A stretch of 64,000 nt of DNA from JAHDVS01 sp964370985 (lineage in GTDB: Bacteria > Actinomycetota > Thermoleophilia > Gaiellales > Gaiellaceae). The stretch spans positions 53,809 through 117,808 of the forward strand of contig CAYJLE010000004.1 of NCBI GenBank assembly GCA_964370985.1, given 5' to 3'. Below, one piece after another: positions 39,121 to 46,886 of the stretch; the first letter of the stretch is position 1, and each line of letters starts with the position of its first letter. Both the position numbers and the translations under genes were made by a program. Below the pieces are notes generated by a model that worked only from the letters and a program-made list of their open reading frames with translations, was not told the origin of the DNA and did not search any database.

Positions 39121-40265
39121 CCATCGCGGACGTGGAAGTGGTGATCGTCGGCGCGCCGGAGCACGACGAGCGCGTCATCGACAGCACGCTCGACACCGCC
39201 CTCGTCAAGATCACGTCGGACGAGGGGCTCGTGGGCTTCGGCGAGGCCGGTGCGAGGCCGGCGGCGGTGAAGGCCTTCATCGAGGAGCGCGGCTCCTGGG
39301 CCTGGGAGCAGAGCATCAGCGGCATGCTCGTCGGCGAGGACTTCCGCGACCCGCGCGCTCTCTGGCAGCGCCTCTACGACGGCACCTGGTGGTCGGGCCG
39401 CGCCGGCCTCGGGCACGTTGCGCTCGGCGGCGTCGACATGGCGCTGTGGGACCTGGCGGGAAAGGCAGCCGGACTCCCGGTCTGGCGGCTGCTCGGCAGC
39501 GAGCGGCCCGACCCGATCGTTCCCTACGTGACCATCTACCGGGGCGCTACGCCGCTTCCGCAGACGATCGCGGGCACGATCGAGTTGGTCGATCGGTCCC
39601 GCGAGCTCGGCTTCGCAGCCGCGAAGATCGAGGCCCTGGTCGACACGACGGCCGACGACGACGAGATCGTCGAGCTGGTGCGGGCGGTCCGCGAGCACGC
39701 CGGCCCCGACTTCACGCTCCTCTGCGACGTCGGCTACCGGTGGCGGGACGCCGACCAGGCGATCCGCTGCGTCCGCCGGCTGGACGAGCTCGACCTCTTC
39801 CTGCTCGAGGCGCCGCTCCATCCCGACGACGTGGACGGCTACCGCCGCCTCTGCCAGGCGGTCGAGACTCCGGTGGCGGCGGCGGAGATCCTGACCTCGT
39901 ACGCCGAGTTCGCGCAGCTGCTCGACGCCGGCGTCCCGATCCTCCAGCCGGGCTGCAACCGCCTCGGCGTCACCGAGACCGACCGCCTGGCCCGCCTCGC
40001 CGCCCGGCGTGACCGACGGATCGTCGGCTTCGGCTGGTACGCGACGGCCCTCGCGGTCGGAGCGCTCGTCAACGTCGCCCAGGCGAACGGGAGCGTGGCG
40101 CTCGTCGAGTACGCGCCGCCCGCCTTCTACCCGGAGGCCTCGCTCCGCAACGAGCTCGCCGGGCCCGAGCCATGGCTGGTCGACGGCGCGTTCGCAGCGC
40201 CCACGCTCCCCGGCCTCGGTGTCGAGATCGACGAGGATGCACTCGCGCGGCTGCGCCGCGCCTAG
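39117..40265 (+). CDS. Enolase-superfamily enzyme 2, lacking the His-Asp dyad
   Basis: 382 residues from ATG 39117, which overlaps the MmgE/PrpD stop by four bases. Barrel metal ligands are kept (CDVGYR, LEAPLH, AAAEIL) as is the second-strand K-x-E (AAKIEA). Where its neighbours have QPD and VPHC, this protein reads QPGCNR and VGFGWY: both members of the His-Asp catalytic dyad are replaced. It may use only the second-strand Lys face, perform a different reaction, or be non-catalytic. Gene length and codon use look normal, so it is not a decaying pseudogene. Confidence 0.85.
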   Translation: MTIADVEVVIVGAPEHDERVIDSTLDTALVKITSDEGLVGFGEAGARPAAVKAFIEERGSWAWEQSISGMLVGEDFRDPRALWQRLYDGTWWSGRAGLGHVALGGVDMALWDLAGKAAGLPVWRLLGSERPDPIVPYVTIYRGATPLPQTIAGTIELVDRSRELGFAAAKIEALVDTTADDDEIVELVRAVREHAGPDFTLLCDVGYRWRDADQAIRCVRRLDELDLFLLEAPLHPDDVDGYRRLCQAVETPVAAAEILTSYAEFAQLLDAGVPILQPGCNRLGVTETDRLARLAARRDRRIVGFGWYATALAVGALVNVAQANGSVALVEYAPPAFYPEASLRNELAGPEPWLVDGAFAAPTLPGLGVEIDEDALARLRRA

Positions 40266-40286
40266 CCGAGCGACAGCGGAGGGAAC

Positions 40287-40817
40287 ATGGGCATCACGAT
40301 CGGCGAGGTCCACCACTACGGGATCACCGTCAGCGATCTCGACCGGGCGATCGAGTTCTGGCGGCTGCTCCTCCAGCGCGAGCCGATCATCAGGCAGCGC
40401 TACCGGCAGCAGTGGGTGGCGAACATCGTCGGGTACGACGAGGTCGACATCGACTGCGCGTTCTTCCAGTTCGAAGGCACGAGCGCGACCCTCGAGCTGC
40501 TCGAGTACCACAAGCCCGCCAGCGGGACGGTCGACCTGGAGACGTACAACGTCGGGAACAGCCACCTCTGCCTGGTCGTGGACGACCTCGACGCCGAGCT
40601 CGAGCGCCTGGAAAGAGCGGGGGTCGCGTTCCGGTGGCCGAGCCCGGTCGAGGTTCCGGGCAACAGCCCCGGGGAGCCGGCGGCCGGGGGGAAGGCCGCG
40701 TACCTGCGGGACCCCGACGGCGTGACGGTCGAGCTGCTCGAGCTCCCGAAGAAGACCCCGGAGGAGATGCTCGCGTGGGCGCGCGCCACCCACGACGGGA
40801 GGCAATCCGGCCCGTGA
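40287..40817 (+). CDS. VOC-family (glyoxalase-like) protein 1
   Basis: 176 residues with two betaalphabetabetabeta modules. The likely metal ligands are His in VHHYGITVSDL (first strand), the E in TLELLEY, His in NSHLCLVVDDL, and E in GVTVELLEL. VOC proteins act as metal-dependent lyases, epimerases, isomerases or dioxygenases. As the last gene of the SDR-to-VOC operon (21 bases after enzyme 2) it is probably an isomerase or lyase in the same pathway. A second VOC gene is at 43434-43883. Confidence 0.83.
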   Translation: MGITIGEVHHYGITVSDLDRAIEFWRLLLQREPIIRQRYRQQWVANIVGYDEVDIDCAFFQFEGTSATLELLEYHKPASGTVDLETYNVGNSHLCLVVDDLDAELERLERAGVAFRWPSPVEVPGNSPGEPAAGGKAAYLRDPDGVTVELLELPKKTPEEMLAWARATHDGRQSGP

Positions 40818-40846
40818 CGCAGGCGGGTCGCCCGCACCGAGCCTTC

Positions 40847-40876
40847 TTGACAGGCTCGAGCCCGGCGCTCTAGTGT
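40847..40876 (+). promoter_or_regulatory. Candidate promoter of enolase-type enzyme 3
   Basis: TTGACA, an exact -35, and TAGTGT are 18 bases apart, about 70 bases before the ATG at 40947. It lies in the 129-base gap after the VOC gene and gives enzyme 3 its own transcript. Confidence 0.6.
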
Positions 40877-40946
40877 CGCCGCGAGCCAACCGTCCGACCA
40901 GCGACGGCGCCGAGACCGTCCCGTCACGCCCCGAGGAGGCGCCGCG

Positions 40947-42065
40947 ATGAAGATCACCCGCGTCGAGCCGATCGTCCTGCGCTCGCCCGGACTCGACACG
41001 TCCAGGGCCGACGCGAGCCAGGACGCGCTCGTCGTTCGCGTCCACACCGACGAGGGTCTCGCCGGGATCGGCGAGGCGAGCAGCTCGCCATATCTCGTCC
41101 GCACGGCGATCGAGATGCCGTCGTCACACGCCGTCGCCCGCGGCCTGCGCGAGCTCCTGATCGGGGAGAACCCGCTCGAGCTCGACCGCCTCTGGAAGCG
41201 GCTCTACGAGGGCTCCGCCTACTACGGACGCACCGGCGTCGCGCTGCACGCGATCGCCGCGATCGACATGGCGCTCTGGGACCTCGCGGGCAAGGCGTCC
41301 GGGCGGCCGGTGTCCGAGCTGCTCGGCGGCGCCCGGGTGAGCGAGCTCCCGGTCTACGCGAGCGAGGTGATGCCGGAGACCGAGGACGAGGTGCGGCAGA
41401 TCGCCGAGCGCGCGGTCGCGGATGGCTACACGGCGCTCAAGTTCGGCTGGGGCCCCCTCGGCCGGGACCTCGATCACGACGAGCGGCTGATCCGCGCCGC
41501 CCGCGACGTGCTCGGCCCGGGCCGCTCGCTGATGATCGACGGCGGCCAGATCTACACGCTGAAGCGCGCGTCCGAGCTTCTGCGGCGCGTCGAGGACGTC
41601 GGCCTCTACTGGTTCGAGGAGCCGTTCGCCCCGGACGACTACGAGAGCTACCGCCGCCTCTCGGACGGCGCCTCGATTCGGATCGCGGCCGGGGAGGCCG
41701 ACGCGACGATCAGGGCGTTTCACGACCTCGTCGACCGCGGCCACGTCGACGTGCTCCAGCCCGACATGGCACGTACCGGCTTCACCGTCGCCCGCCAGAT
41801 CGCCGATCTCGCGCACGAGCGGCGCGTCGAGGTCGTGCCGCACTGCTTCGCGACCGGCATCCTCGTGGCCGCGTCGCTCCACTTCGCCTCGACGCTCGAC
41901 CGGCCCACCCTCTCCGAGTACTCGGTGGCCAGCTCGCTGCTCGCGAGCGGCCTCCTGGCCGAGCCCCTGGCCTTCAGCTCCGGCAGGCTCACCGTGCCCA
42001 CGGGCCCCGGGCTCGGAATCGAGCTCGACGAGGAGCTCGTGCAGCGGCTGCGACTCGACGCCTGA
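40947..42065 (+). CDS. Enolase-superfamily enzyme 3
   Basis: 372 residues, the same length as enzyme 5 (48236-49354) and clearly its paralogue: long shared blocks include SEVMP, RAVADGYTALKFGWGPLG and LHFASTLDRPT. Second-strand Lys in ALKFGWGPLG, metal ligands D (LMIDGGQ), E (WFEEPF) and E (AAGEAD), and the dyad QPDMAR/VPHCFATG are all present. The KFGWGP loop differs from the K-x-E of enzymes 1 and 2, suggesting another substrate. GAGGAG precedes the ATG. Probably a sugar-acid dehydratase. Confidence 0.88.
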   Translation: MKITRVEPIVLRSPGLDTSRADASQDALVVRVHTDEGLAGIGEASSSPYLVRTAIEMPSSHAVARGLRELLIGENPLELDRLWKRLYEGSAYYGRTGVALHAIAAIDMALWDLAGKASGRPVSELLGGARVSELPVYASEVMPETEDEVRQIAERAVADGYTALKFGWGPLGRDLDHDERLIRAARDVLGPGRSLMIDGGQIYTLKRASELLRRVEDVGLYWFEEPFAPDDYESYRRLSDGASIRIAAGEADATIRAFHDLVDRGHVDVLQPDMARTGFTVARQIADLAHERRVEVVPHCFATGILVAASLHFASTLDRPTLSEYSVASSLLASGLLAEPLAFSSGRLTVPTGPGLGIELDEELVQRLRLDA

Positions 42066-42126
42066 AAGGAGCGCCCGGGCGCCTCGTGCGGCGTCTCACA
42101 ACGTTGAACTGGCAACGCAGGGGCGG

Positions 42127-42230
42127 TGTAGGGGCGGGACCTGTCCCGCCCGAGACGATCTGTCCCGCCCGAGACGATGCGAGCACCGGGAAACGGGACG
42201 GGTTGCGGGCCGGACAGGTCCGGCCCCTAC
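42127..42230. repeat. REP-like palindromes and 19-base tandem repeat
   Basis: GTAGGGGCGGGAC-CT-GTCCCGCCC starts at 42128. The unit CTGTCCCGCCCGAGACGAT then occurs twice in tandem (42141-42159 and 42160-42178). A second palindrome, GGGCCGGAC-AG-GTCCGGCCC plus CTAC, is at 42207-42230. They lie between converging enzymes 3 and 4, where they could end transcription from both sides. They belong to the family seen at 16.0 and 18.6 kb. Confidence 0.85.
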
Positions 42231-42294
42231 GCCCTCCGATCGTCGCGACCAACCCCGGCCAGCGGTTTCCGGTCGAACGTGATGAGAGGCCGCG

Positions 42295-43437
42295 CTAGTC
42301 GACGGCGACCCGATGCACCTCGACGAACTCGGGGTCGAGCTCCCACCCGAGGCCCGGCGACTCGGGTAGCACGAGCTCGCCACCGGCCAGCTCCGGCCGG
42401 TTGGCGACGAGGCCCCACCAGATCGGGTCTCGATCCGGGTGGAAGCACTCGACCACGGTTCCGTGCGGGATCGACGCGACCAGATGCGAGGCGACCTGCG
42501 GCTCCTCGTGGTGGCCCATCCTGACGTCGAACGCGTGCGCGATCGCGGCCGCACGCCGCCACTCGGTCGGCCCTCCCGACCAGGACGCGTCGAAGTTGCA
42601 GATGTCGATCGCGCCCTCGGCCATCAGGTCGCGACAACCGGCGGCGGACAGCTCGCTCTGGCCGGCGCACACGGACACCGGCGCGCCAAAGCGGACGTCG
42701 CGCATCGCCCGGCGGTCGTTGGCCCAGCGGCACGGCTCCTCGAGCCAGGCGAGGTCGCAATCCGCAACCAGCCGCGCGAACCGGATCGCCTCCGCAACCG
42801 TCCACCCCTGATTCGCGTCTGCGGCGAGGATGAAGTCGGAGCCGGCAGCGTCCCTGGCCGCCCGGAAGCGAGCCGCGTCGTCCTCGGGCGCCAGCCCGCC
42901 GACCTTGAGCTTGAGCCCGGCGAGCCCGAGCTGCCGCAGCTCGGCGATCTCGTCGGCGATCGAGATGCCGGTGTCGTAGTAGCCGCCGATCGCGATCATC
43001 GGCAGCGAGCGCCGGTAGCCGCCCCAGAGGCGCCACAGCGGCTGACCGAGCGCCTTGCCGACGGCGTCCCAGAGCGCCGCGTCCACGCACGCGCACGCGA
43101 CGAGGCCGAGCCTGCGGTCGCGCAGGATGTCGAAGGTCGCGGGCCGCGCCAGCTCCCAGCAGCGCTCGGTCCGCCGCGCGTCCTCCCCGTCGAGCGCGGG
43201 GGCGATCTCGTCCCGGATGATCCGCACGATCTGCGCGAGCCCGGCGTCCTCGTCACCCGCGTACGCCTCGCCGACGATGCCCGCGTCCGTGTGGACGCGA
43301 GTGACGACCGTCGAGCGGTGCGTCATCCGGTAGCCGCTGCCCCGGTACACCCTCGCGAGCGGCACCCGGATCGGGATCGCCTCGATCCGCCGGATCGTGA
43401 GACCGGCGGCACTGCCCACGGCCGGGCTCCCGGTCAC
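42295..43437 (-). CDS. Enolase-superfamily enzyme 4
   Basis: 380 residues from GTG 43437, which overlaps the upstream VOC stop by four bases (GTGA). It has the K-x-K of the mandelate racemase group in GLKLKVGG, metal ligands D (AADANQGW), E (WLEEPC) and E (AGQSEL), and the dyad as NFDASW and MGHHEEPQ. It differs clearly from the other four in the cluster, with little shared sequence beyond motifs. The two opposed bases (second-strand Lys and the His) would allow racemisation or syn/anti dehydration. It forms a two-gene unit with VOC protein 2. Confidence 0.88.
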   Translation of the reverse strand: MTGSPAVGSAAGLTIRRIEAIPIRVPLARVYRGSGYRMTHRSTVVTRVHTDAGIVGEAYAGDEDAGLAQIVRIIRDEIAPALDGEDARRTERCWELARPATFDILRDRRLGLVACACVDAALWDAVGKALGQPLWRLWGGYRRSLPMIAIGGYYDTGISIADEIAELRQLGLAGLKLKVGGLAPEDDAARFRAARDAAGSDFILAADANQGWTVAEAIRFARLVADCDLAWLEEPCRWANDRRAMRDVRFGAPVSVCAGQSELSAAGCRDLMAEGAIDICNFDASWSGGPTEWRRAAAIAHAFDVRMGHHEEPQVASHLVASIPHGTVVECFHPDRDPIWWGLVANRPELAGGELVLPESPGLGWELDPEFVEVHRVAVD

Positions 43438-43883
43438 GGCCGCGGCGGCTGGAACAGCTCGACGACGATCCCGTCGGGATCGCGCAGGTAGAGCCCGACG
43501 CCACACTCGTTGATGCCGTGGTCGATCTCGACCGGCCCGCTGAGAAACGTGTCGACGCCCGCCGCGCGCAGCCGCGCGTACAGGCTCGCGATGTCCTCGA
43601 CGAGCAAGCAGACGTGCGTCACGCCGACGAGCCGAGGCTCGAGCTCGACCGTCCGGGAGTCGGGCGACAGGAACTGGAACAGCTCGAGGTGGTACGCGGA
43701 GCCGGGCGGGCGGGCCAGCGCGAACCGCACATGCGTGTCCGGGTAGCCGACGATCGCCGCGAAGTAGCCGCCCTGCCGCTCGCCCTCGGCGAAGACCTCG
43801 AGCCCGAGCAGGTCGCGGTAGAACGCGAGCGCGCGGTCGAGGTCCCTGACGGTGAGGCCGGTGTGCTGGACGGCGTTGACCAC
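43434..43883 (-). CDS. VOC-family (glyoxalase-like) protein 2
   Basis: 149 residues from GTG 43883 (VNAVQHTGLTVRDLDRAL after the start). Metal-site candidates are His in VQHTGL, E in HLELFQF, His in VTHVCLLVED and E in IVVELFQPP. The open frame extends upstream but the promoter at 43893-43922 puts the start of transcription at about the GTG, so that the mRNA is probably leaderless. It is coupled to enolase-type enzyme 4. Likely an isomerase, epimerase or lyase of the pathway. Confidence 0.82.
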   Translation of the reverse strand: MVNAVQHTGLTVRDLDRALAFYRDLLGLEVFAEGERQGGYFAAIVGYPDTHVRFALARPPGSAYHLELFQFLSPDSRTVELEPRLVGVTHVCLLVEDIASLYARLRAAGVDTFLSGPVEIDHGINECGVGLYLRDPDGIVVELFQPPRP

Positions 43884-43892
43884 CGAGGCCCG

Positions 43893-43922
43893 ACTATGGC
43901 ACGCTGCGCCCGAACGAGTCAA
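43893..43922 (-). promoter_or_regulatory. Promoter of VOC2-enzyme 4, probably leaderless
   Basis: On the minus strand TTGACT and CATAGT are 18 bases apart, and the GTG start of the VOC gene follows the -10 after nine bases. The -10 with its flanks (GTGCCATAGTCGG) matches the importer promoter at 34607-34636. Confidence 0.55.
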
Positions 43923-43924
43923 GC

Positions 43925-43936
43925 GTTTGCGTAACC
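43925..43936. promoter_or_regulatory. Candidate regulator site, related to 34581-34594
   Basis: GTTTGCGTAACC, read inverted as GGTTACGCAAAC, shares the GGTTAC half with the site before the importer operon and is likewise close to a TTGAC/CATAGT promoter. It lies between the divergent VOC2 and SDR2 genes. It may be bound by the local LacI regulator; the match is short. Confidence 0.28.
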
Positions 43937-43951
43937 GACACGGAGGCACCC

Positions 43952-44719
43952 ATGCGTGTGCTCGAGGGCAAGGTCGCGATGGTCACCGGCGCCGGCGCCG
44001 GGCTGGGTCGAGCGATCGCGCAGGAGCTCGCGCTCGCGGGCGCAGCGATCGCCGTCGCGGAGCTCGACGGGGAGGCGGGCTCCCGGGCGGCCGGCGAGCT
44101 CGCCGGCCTGGGCGTGGAGACCCGGGCCTTCGCGACCGACGTCTCGCGACGCGAGCAGGTCGACGCGACGTTCGCGGCCGCGATCCGGGAGCTCGGGAAG
44201 GTCGACATCCTCGTCAACAACGCCGGCATCAGCCGCATCGGGCCGCACACCGAGGACGTCACCGACGAGGACTGGGGCGACTCGATCGCGGTCCTGCAAA
44301 CCGGGGTCTTCTACGGCATGCGCGCGGCCGGCAGGCATATGCTCCCGCGCGGATCCGGCTCGATCGTCAACGTCTCGTCGATCCGCGGCTTCTCGCCGAA
44401 CCCGGGCCGGCTCGCCTACTGCGCCGCCAAGGCCGCGGTGATCATGATGACGAGAGTGACTGCCGGGGAGTGGGGACCGCGGGGCGTTCGCGTCAACGCG
44501 ATCTGCCCCGGCGCGCTGCGAACGCCGATGTGGGACGCGGACGTGGCGAGCGGGGTGATCGACGAGCAGGCCTACCTCGACCGCATTCCGGCCCGGCGGC
44601 TCGGCAGCCCCGGCGAGGTCGGGCGGCTCGCGGTCTACCTCTGCTCGGATGACGCGGCGTACGTGACCGGCTCGGTGCTCACGATCGACGGTGGCCTGAC
44701 GACGATCCCGGCGGCTTGA
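43952..44719 (+). CDS. SDR-family oxidoreductase 2
   Basis: 255 residues. Motifs: TGAGAGLG (about 11-18), NNAG (about 89), VSSIRG with the active Ser, YCAAK (Tyr and Lys). It is related to SDR 1 in the cluster (both end with GSVLTIDGG or TAIPVDGG) but is a separate gene. CGGAGG lies nine bases before the ATG. A dehydrogenase for a sugar, sugar acid or deoxy-keto acid is the likely role. It converges on the M24 peptidase gene with a gap of nine bases. Confidence 0.9.
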   Translation: MRVLEGKVAMVTGAGAGLGRAIAQELALAGAAIAVAELDGEAGSRAAGELAGLGVETRAFATDVSRREQVDATFAAAIRELGKVDILVNNAGISRIGPHTEDVTDEDWGDSIAVLQTGVFYGMRAAGRHMLPRGSGSIVNVSSIRGFSPNPGRLAYCAAKAAVIMMTRVTAGEWGPRGVRVNAICPGALRTPMWDADVASGVIDEQAYLDRIPARRLGSPGEVGRLAVYLCSDDAAYVTGSVLTIDGGLTTIPAA

Positions 44720-44728
44720 CGGGGCCGG

Positions 44729-45793
44729 TCAGAGCTCGAGCGCGTGCCCGGAGAGGAGCTCGCAGCCGTCCGCGGTCACCAGCACGACCTGCTCGACCCG
44801 GACCCCGGCGCTGTCGCCGTAGACGCCCGGCTCGAGCGCCACGACCATGCCGGGCTCGAGCACCGTCTCGCCGCCGGGCACGATGCGGGGCTCCTCGTGG
44901 TAGGCGGTGCCGAGCCCGTGGCCGGTGTGGTGCGGGTAGTCGAGGCCGGGACGGATGGCGGCATCGAGCTCGCCGGCGCGCACGCCGGGGCGCACGCCCT
45001 CGACGGCCACGGCCAGCGCCTCCCGGGCCTGCCGGTGGGCCTGCGCGAGCCCCGCGGCTGGCTCGCCGCCGACGACGAACGTCGCGCAGCTGTCGCCCCA
45101 GTAGCCCGCGAGCCGCGGAACGAGGTCGCAGAGGACCGGGTCGCCGGCCGCGAGGGTGCGCGTGCCGGGCGGGCCGCCCACCTCCGCGGTGCGGGGGCCG
45201 GAGACGAGGTCGGCGAGCAGCGGCGTTCGCACTCCCGCCGCGAGCTCGATCGCCGCGCGGCCCGCCGACCAGAGCTCGAGCTCGCTCAGCCCCGGCTCCG
45301 CGGCCTCGCGAGCGACGCGCTGGCCCACGTCGCAGAGGGCGATCGCCGCCCGGATCGCCTCGAGCTCGTCCGGATCCTTGACCGCACGCGCGCGGGCGAG
45401 CGCCGCCGTGACGTCGACGAGCTCGAGCGCGCCGGCGAGGGCCGCCGGAAGCGCCCCGGGCTCGGTCGCGACGCGCCTGCCACCGACGGCCCGGGCAAGA
45501 GCCCGGGCGGCACCTGCGACCGGCTCGAGCGGCTCGACCGTGAAGCCGGTGTAGGTGACGGTCTGGCAGCCGAGCTCCTCCGCGGTGCCGGCGTCGTCCT
45601 CGCTGACGACGAGCACGGGCGGCTCGCCGGCCGCGAGCACGGCGAGAGCCGGAAGCGAGAACGGACTGGGGCCGGTCTCGATGTCGCCGGCGAAGCCGGT
45701 CAGCCACGTCACGGTGCCCGGGTGCGCCGCGAGCAACGCGTCGGCGCCGACGGCGCGTGCGAGCTCGAGAGCGCGCTCCTGGCGTGGCTTCAT
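44729..45793 (-). CDS. M24-family metallopeptidase (Xaa-Pro aminopeptidase type)
   Basis: 354 residues: an N-terminal creatinase-like domain (about 1-125) and a C-terminal pita-bread catalytic domain. The five metal ligands can be placed as D in LCDLVP, D in WGDSCAT, H in HTGHGLG, E in HEEPRI and E in GVRVEQ. Members remove N-terminal residues before proline, or hydrolyse creatine-like or Pro-containing small molecules. Next to a LacI gene and sugar genes its task is uncertain; genes of this type are often carried in catabolic clusters without a proved role. Confidence 0.85.
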   Translation of the reverse strand: MKPRQERALELARAVGADALLAAHPGTVTWLTGFAGDIETGPSPFSLPALAVLAAGEPPVLVVSEDDAGTAEELGCQTVTYTGFTVEPLEPVAGAARALARAVGGRRVATEPGALPAALAGALELVDVTAALARARAVKDPDELEAIRAAIALCDVGQRVAREAAEPGLSELELWSAGRAAIELAAGVRTPLLADLVSGPRTAEVGGPPGTRTLAAGDPVLCDLVPRLAGYWGDSCATFVVGGEPAAGLAQAHRQAREALAVAVEGVRPGVRAGELDAAIRPGLDYPHHTGHGLGTAYHEEPRIVPGGETVLEPGMVVALEPGVYGDSAGVRVEQVVLVTADGCELLSGHALEL

Positions 45794-45805
45794 GTGAGCG
45801 GCAGC

Positions 45806-46798
45806 CTACCGTGCCGGCGGCACGGCCGACGCTCGCACGACGAGCTCAGGAGGCGTCGCCACCACCACGTCCGCCACCGCTTCTCCGCGCAGCAGCCGGA
45901 GCAGTCCGCCGACCGCCTCGCGACCCATCTCGGCGAGCGGCATCCGCACCGTCGTGAGGGGAGGGTCGAGGTAGGCGGCCACCGAGGCGTCGTGGAAGCC
46001 GACGATCGAGATCTCCTCGGGGACGCGCAGGCCGAGTCGGGCGGCAGCACAGCACGCGCCGATCGCCGCCGACACGCTGGCGACGAAGAGCGCGGTCGGG
46101 CGCGGCTCGAGCTCGAGCAGGCGGCTGGCGGCCGCGTGACCGCCCGCCTCGTCGAACGGGCACTCGACGATCCACTCGGGCTGCTCCCCGATTCCGGCCT
46201 GCGCGAGCGCCCGGCGGTAGCCGTCGAGCCGGCGCCGCGCCGTGTCCGAGTTCTGCGGACCGGCGACGTGGGCGATGGCGCGGTGTCCGAGCGAGGCGAG
46301 GTAGCCGGTCGCGAGGGCGGCACCCGCCGCGTCGTCCACCGTCACGCTCGGGACTCCGCAGGGCTCGCGACGATTGACGAGCAGGGCCGGAACGTTCCCG
46401 ACGTCGACGCGCCTCGGGGTCTCGCTGGTCGCCCCGCCGACGAGCAGCCCATCGATCCGGCCGTGGAGCTCGGGCACGCGGTCGGCGGCCGAGCCGCGCG
46501 CAACGAGGAGCAGGTAGCCGGCCGCGGCGGCGGCCTCCTCGGCACCGGTCGCGATGGTCGCGTAGTTCGCGTTCGCGAGGTCGGGCACGAGCATGCCGAG
46601 CGCCATCGTCCGCGCGGTCTTCAGCGTCCGCGCGGCCCGGTTCGGCCGGTAGTCGAGGCGGGCCGCCTGCGCGAGCACGCGCTGGCGCGTCTCGGGGCGA
46701 ACCGAGAGCCCGCGGTCGCCGGACAGGATCCGGGACACGACCGAGGCGTCGACGCCGGCGGCGGCCGCCACGTCACGCAGGCGCGGGGGGCGCGTCAC
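45806..46798 (-). CDS. LacI-family transcriptional regulator
   Basis: 330 residues, GTG start at 46798. N-terminal helix-turn-helix RLRDVAAAAGVDASVVSRIL (about 6-25), hinge helix with YRPNRAARTLKT, and a periplasmic-binding-protein-like effector domain (LGMLVPDLANANYATIA; IVGFHDASVAAYLDPPLTTV). It lies between the catabolic genes and is divergent from the lyase gene, so it is the likely local repressor with a sugar or sugar-acid inducer. Candidate sites are noted at 34581 and 43925. Confidence 0.92.
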   Translation of the reverse strand: MTRPPRLRDVAAAAGVDASVVSRILSGDRGLSVRPETRQRVLAQAARLDYRPNRAARTLKTARTMALGMLVPDLANANYATIATGAEEAAAAAGYLLLVARGSAADRVPELHGRIDGLLVGGATSETPRRVDVGNVPALLVNRREPCGVPSVTVDDAAGAALATGYLASLGHRAIAHVAGPQNSDTARRRLDGYRRALAQAGIGEQPEWIVECPFDEAGGHAAASRLLELEPRPTALFVASVSAAIGACCAAARLGLRVPEEISIVGFHDASVAAYLDPPLTTVRMPLAEMGREAVGGLLRLLRGEAVADVVVATPPELVVRASAVPPAR

Positions 46799-46820
46799 GA
46801 GGCGCGCCTTCCGGCGTGCC

Positions 46821-46850
46821 TTGACATCGTCATGGGCAGCATTCTAGGGT
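46821..46850 (+). promoter_or_regulatory. Candidate promoter of the lyase-enzyme 5-ATPase operon
   Basis: TTGACA and TAGGGT are 18 bases apart, 36 bases before the GTG start at 46887 and directly after the divergent lacI start, the usual place for LacI control. Confidence 0.55.
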
Positions 46851-46886
46851 CGTGAGACAATCGTATGACCTGGAACGCCTGAGCCG

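Noticed and set aside
42116..42180. Attachment site or insertion-sequence end at the 19-base tandem repeat
   Set aside because: There is no integrase, transposase or tRNA nearby; the repeat is part of a palindromic element.
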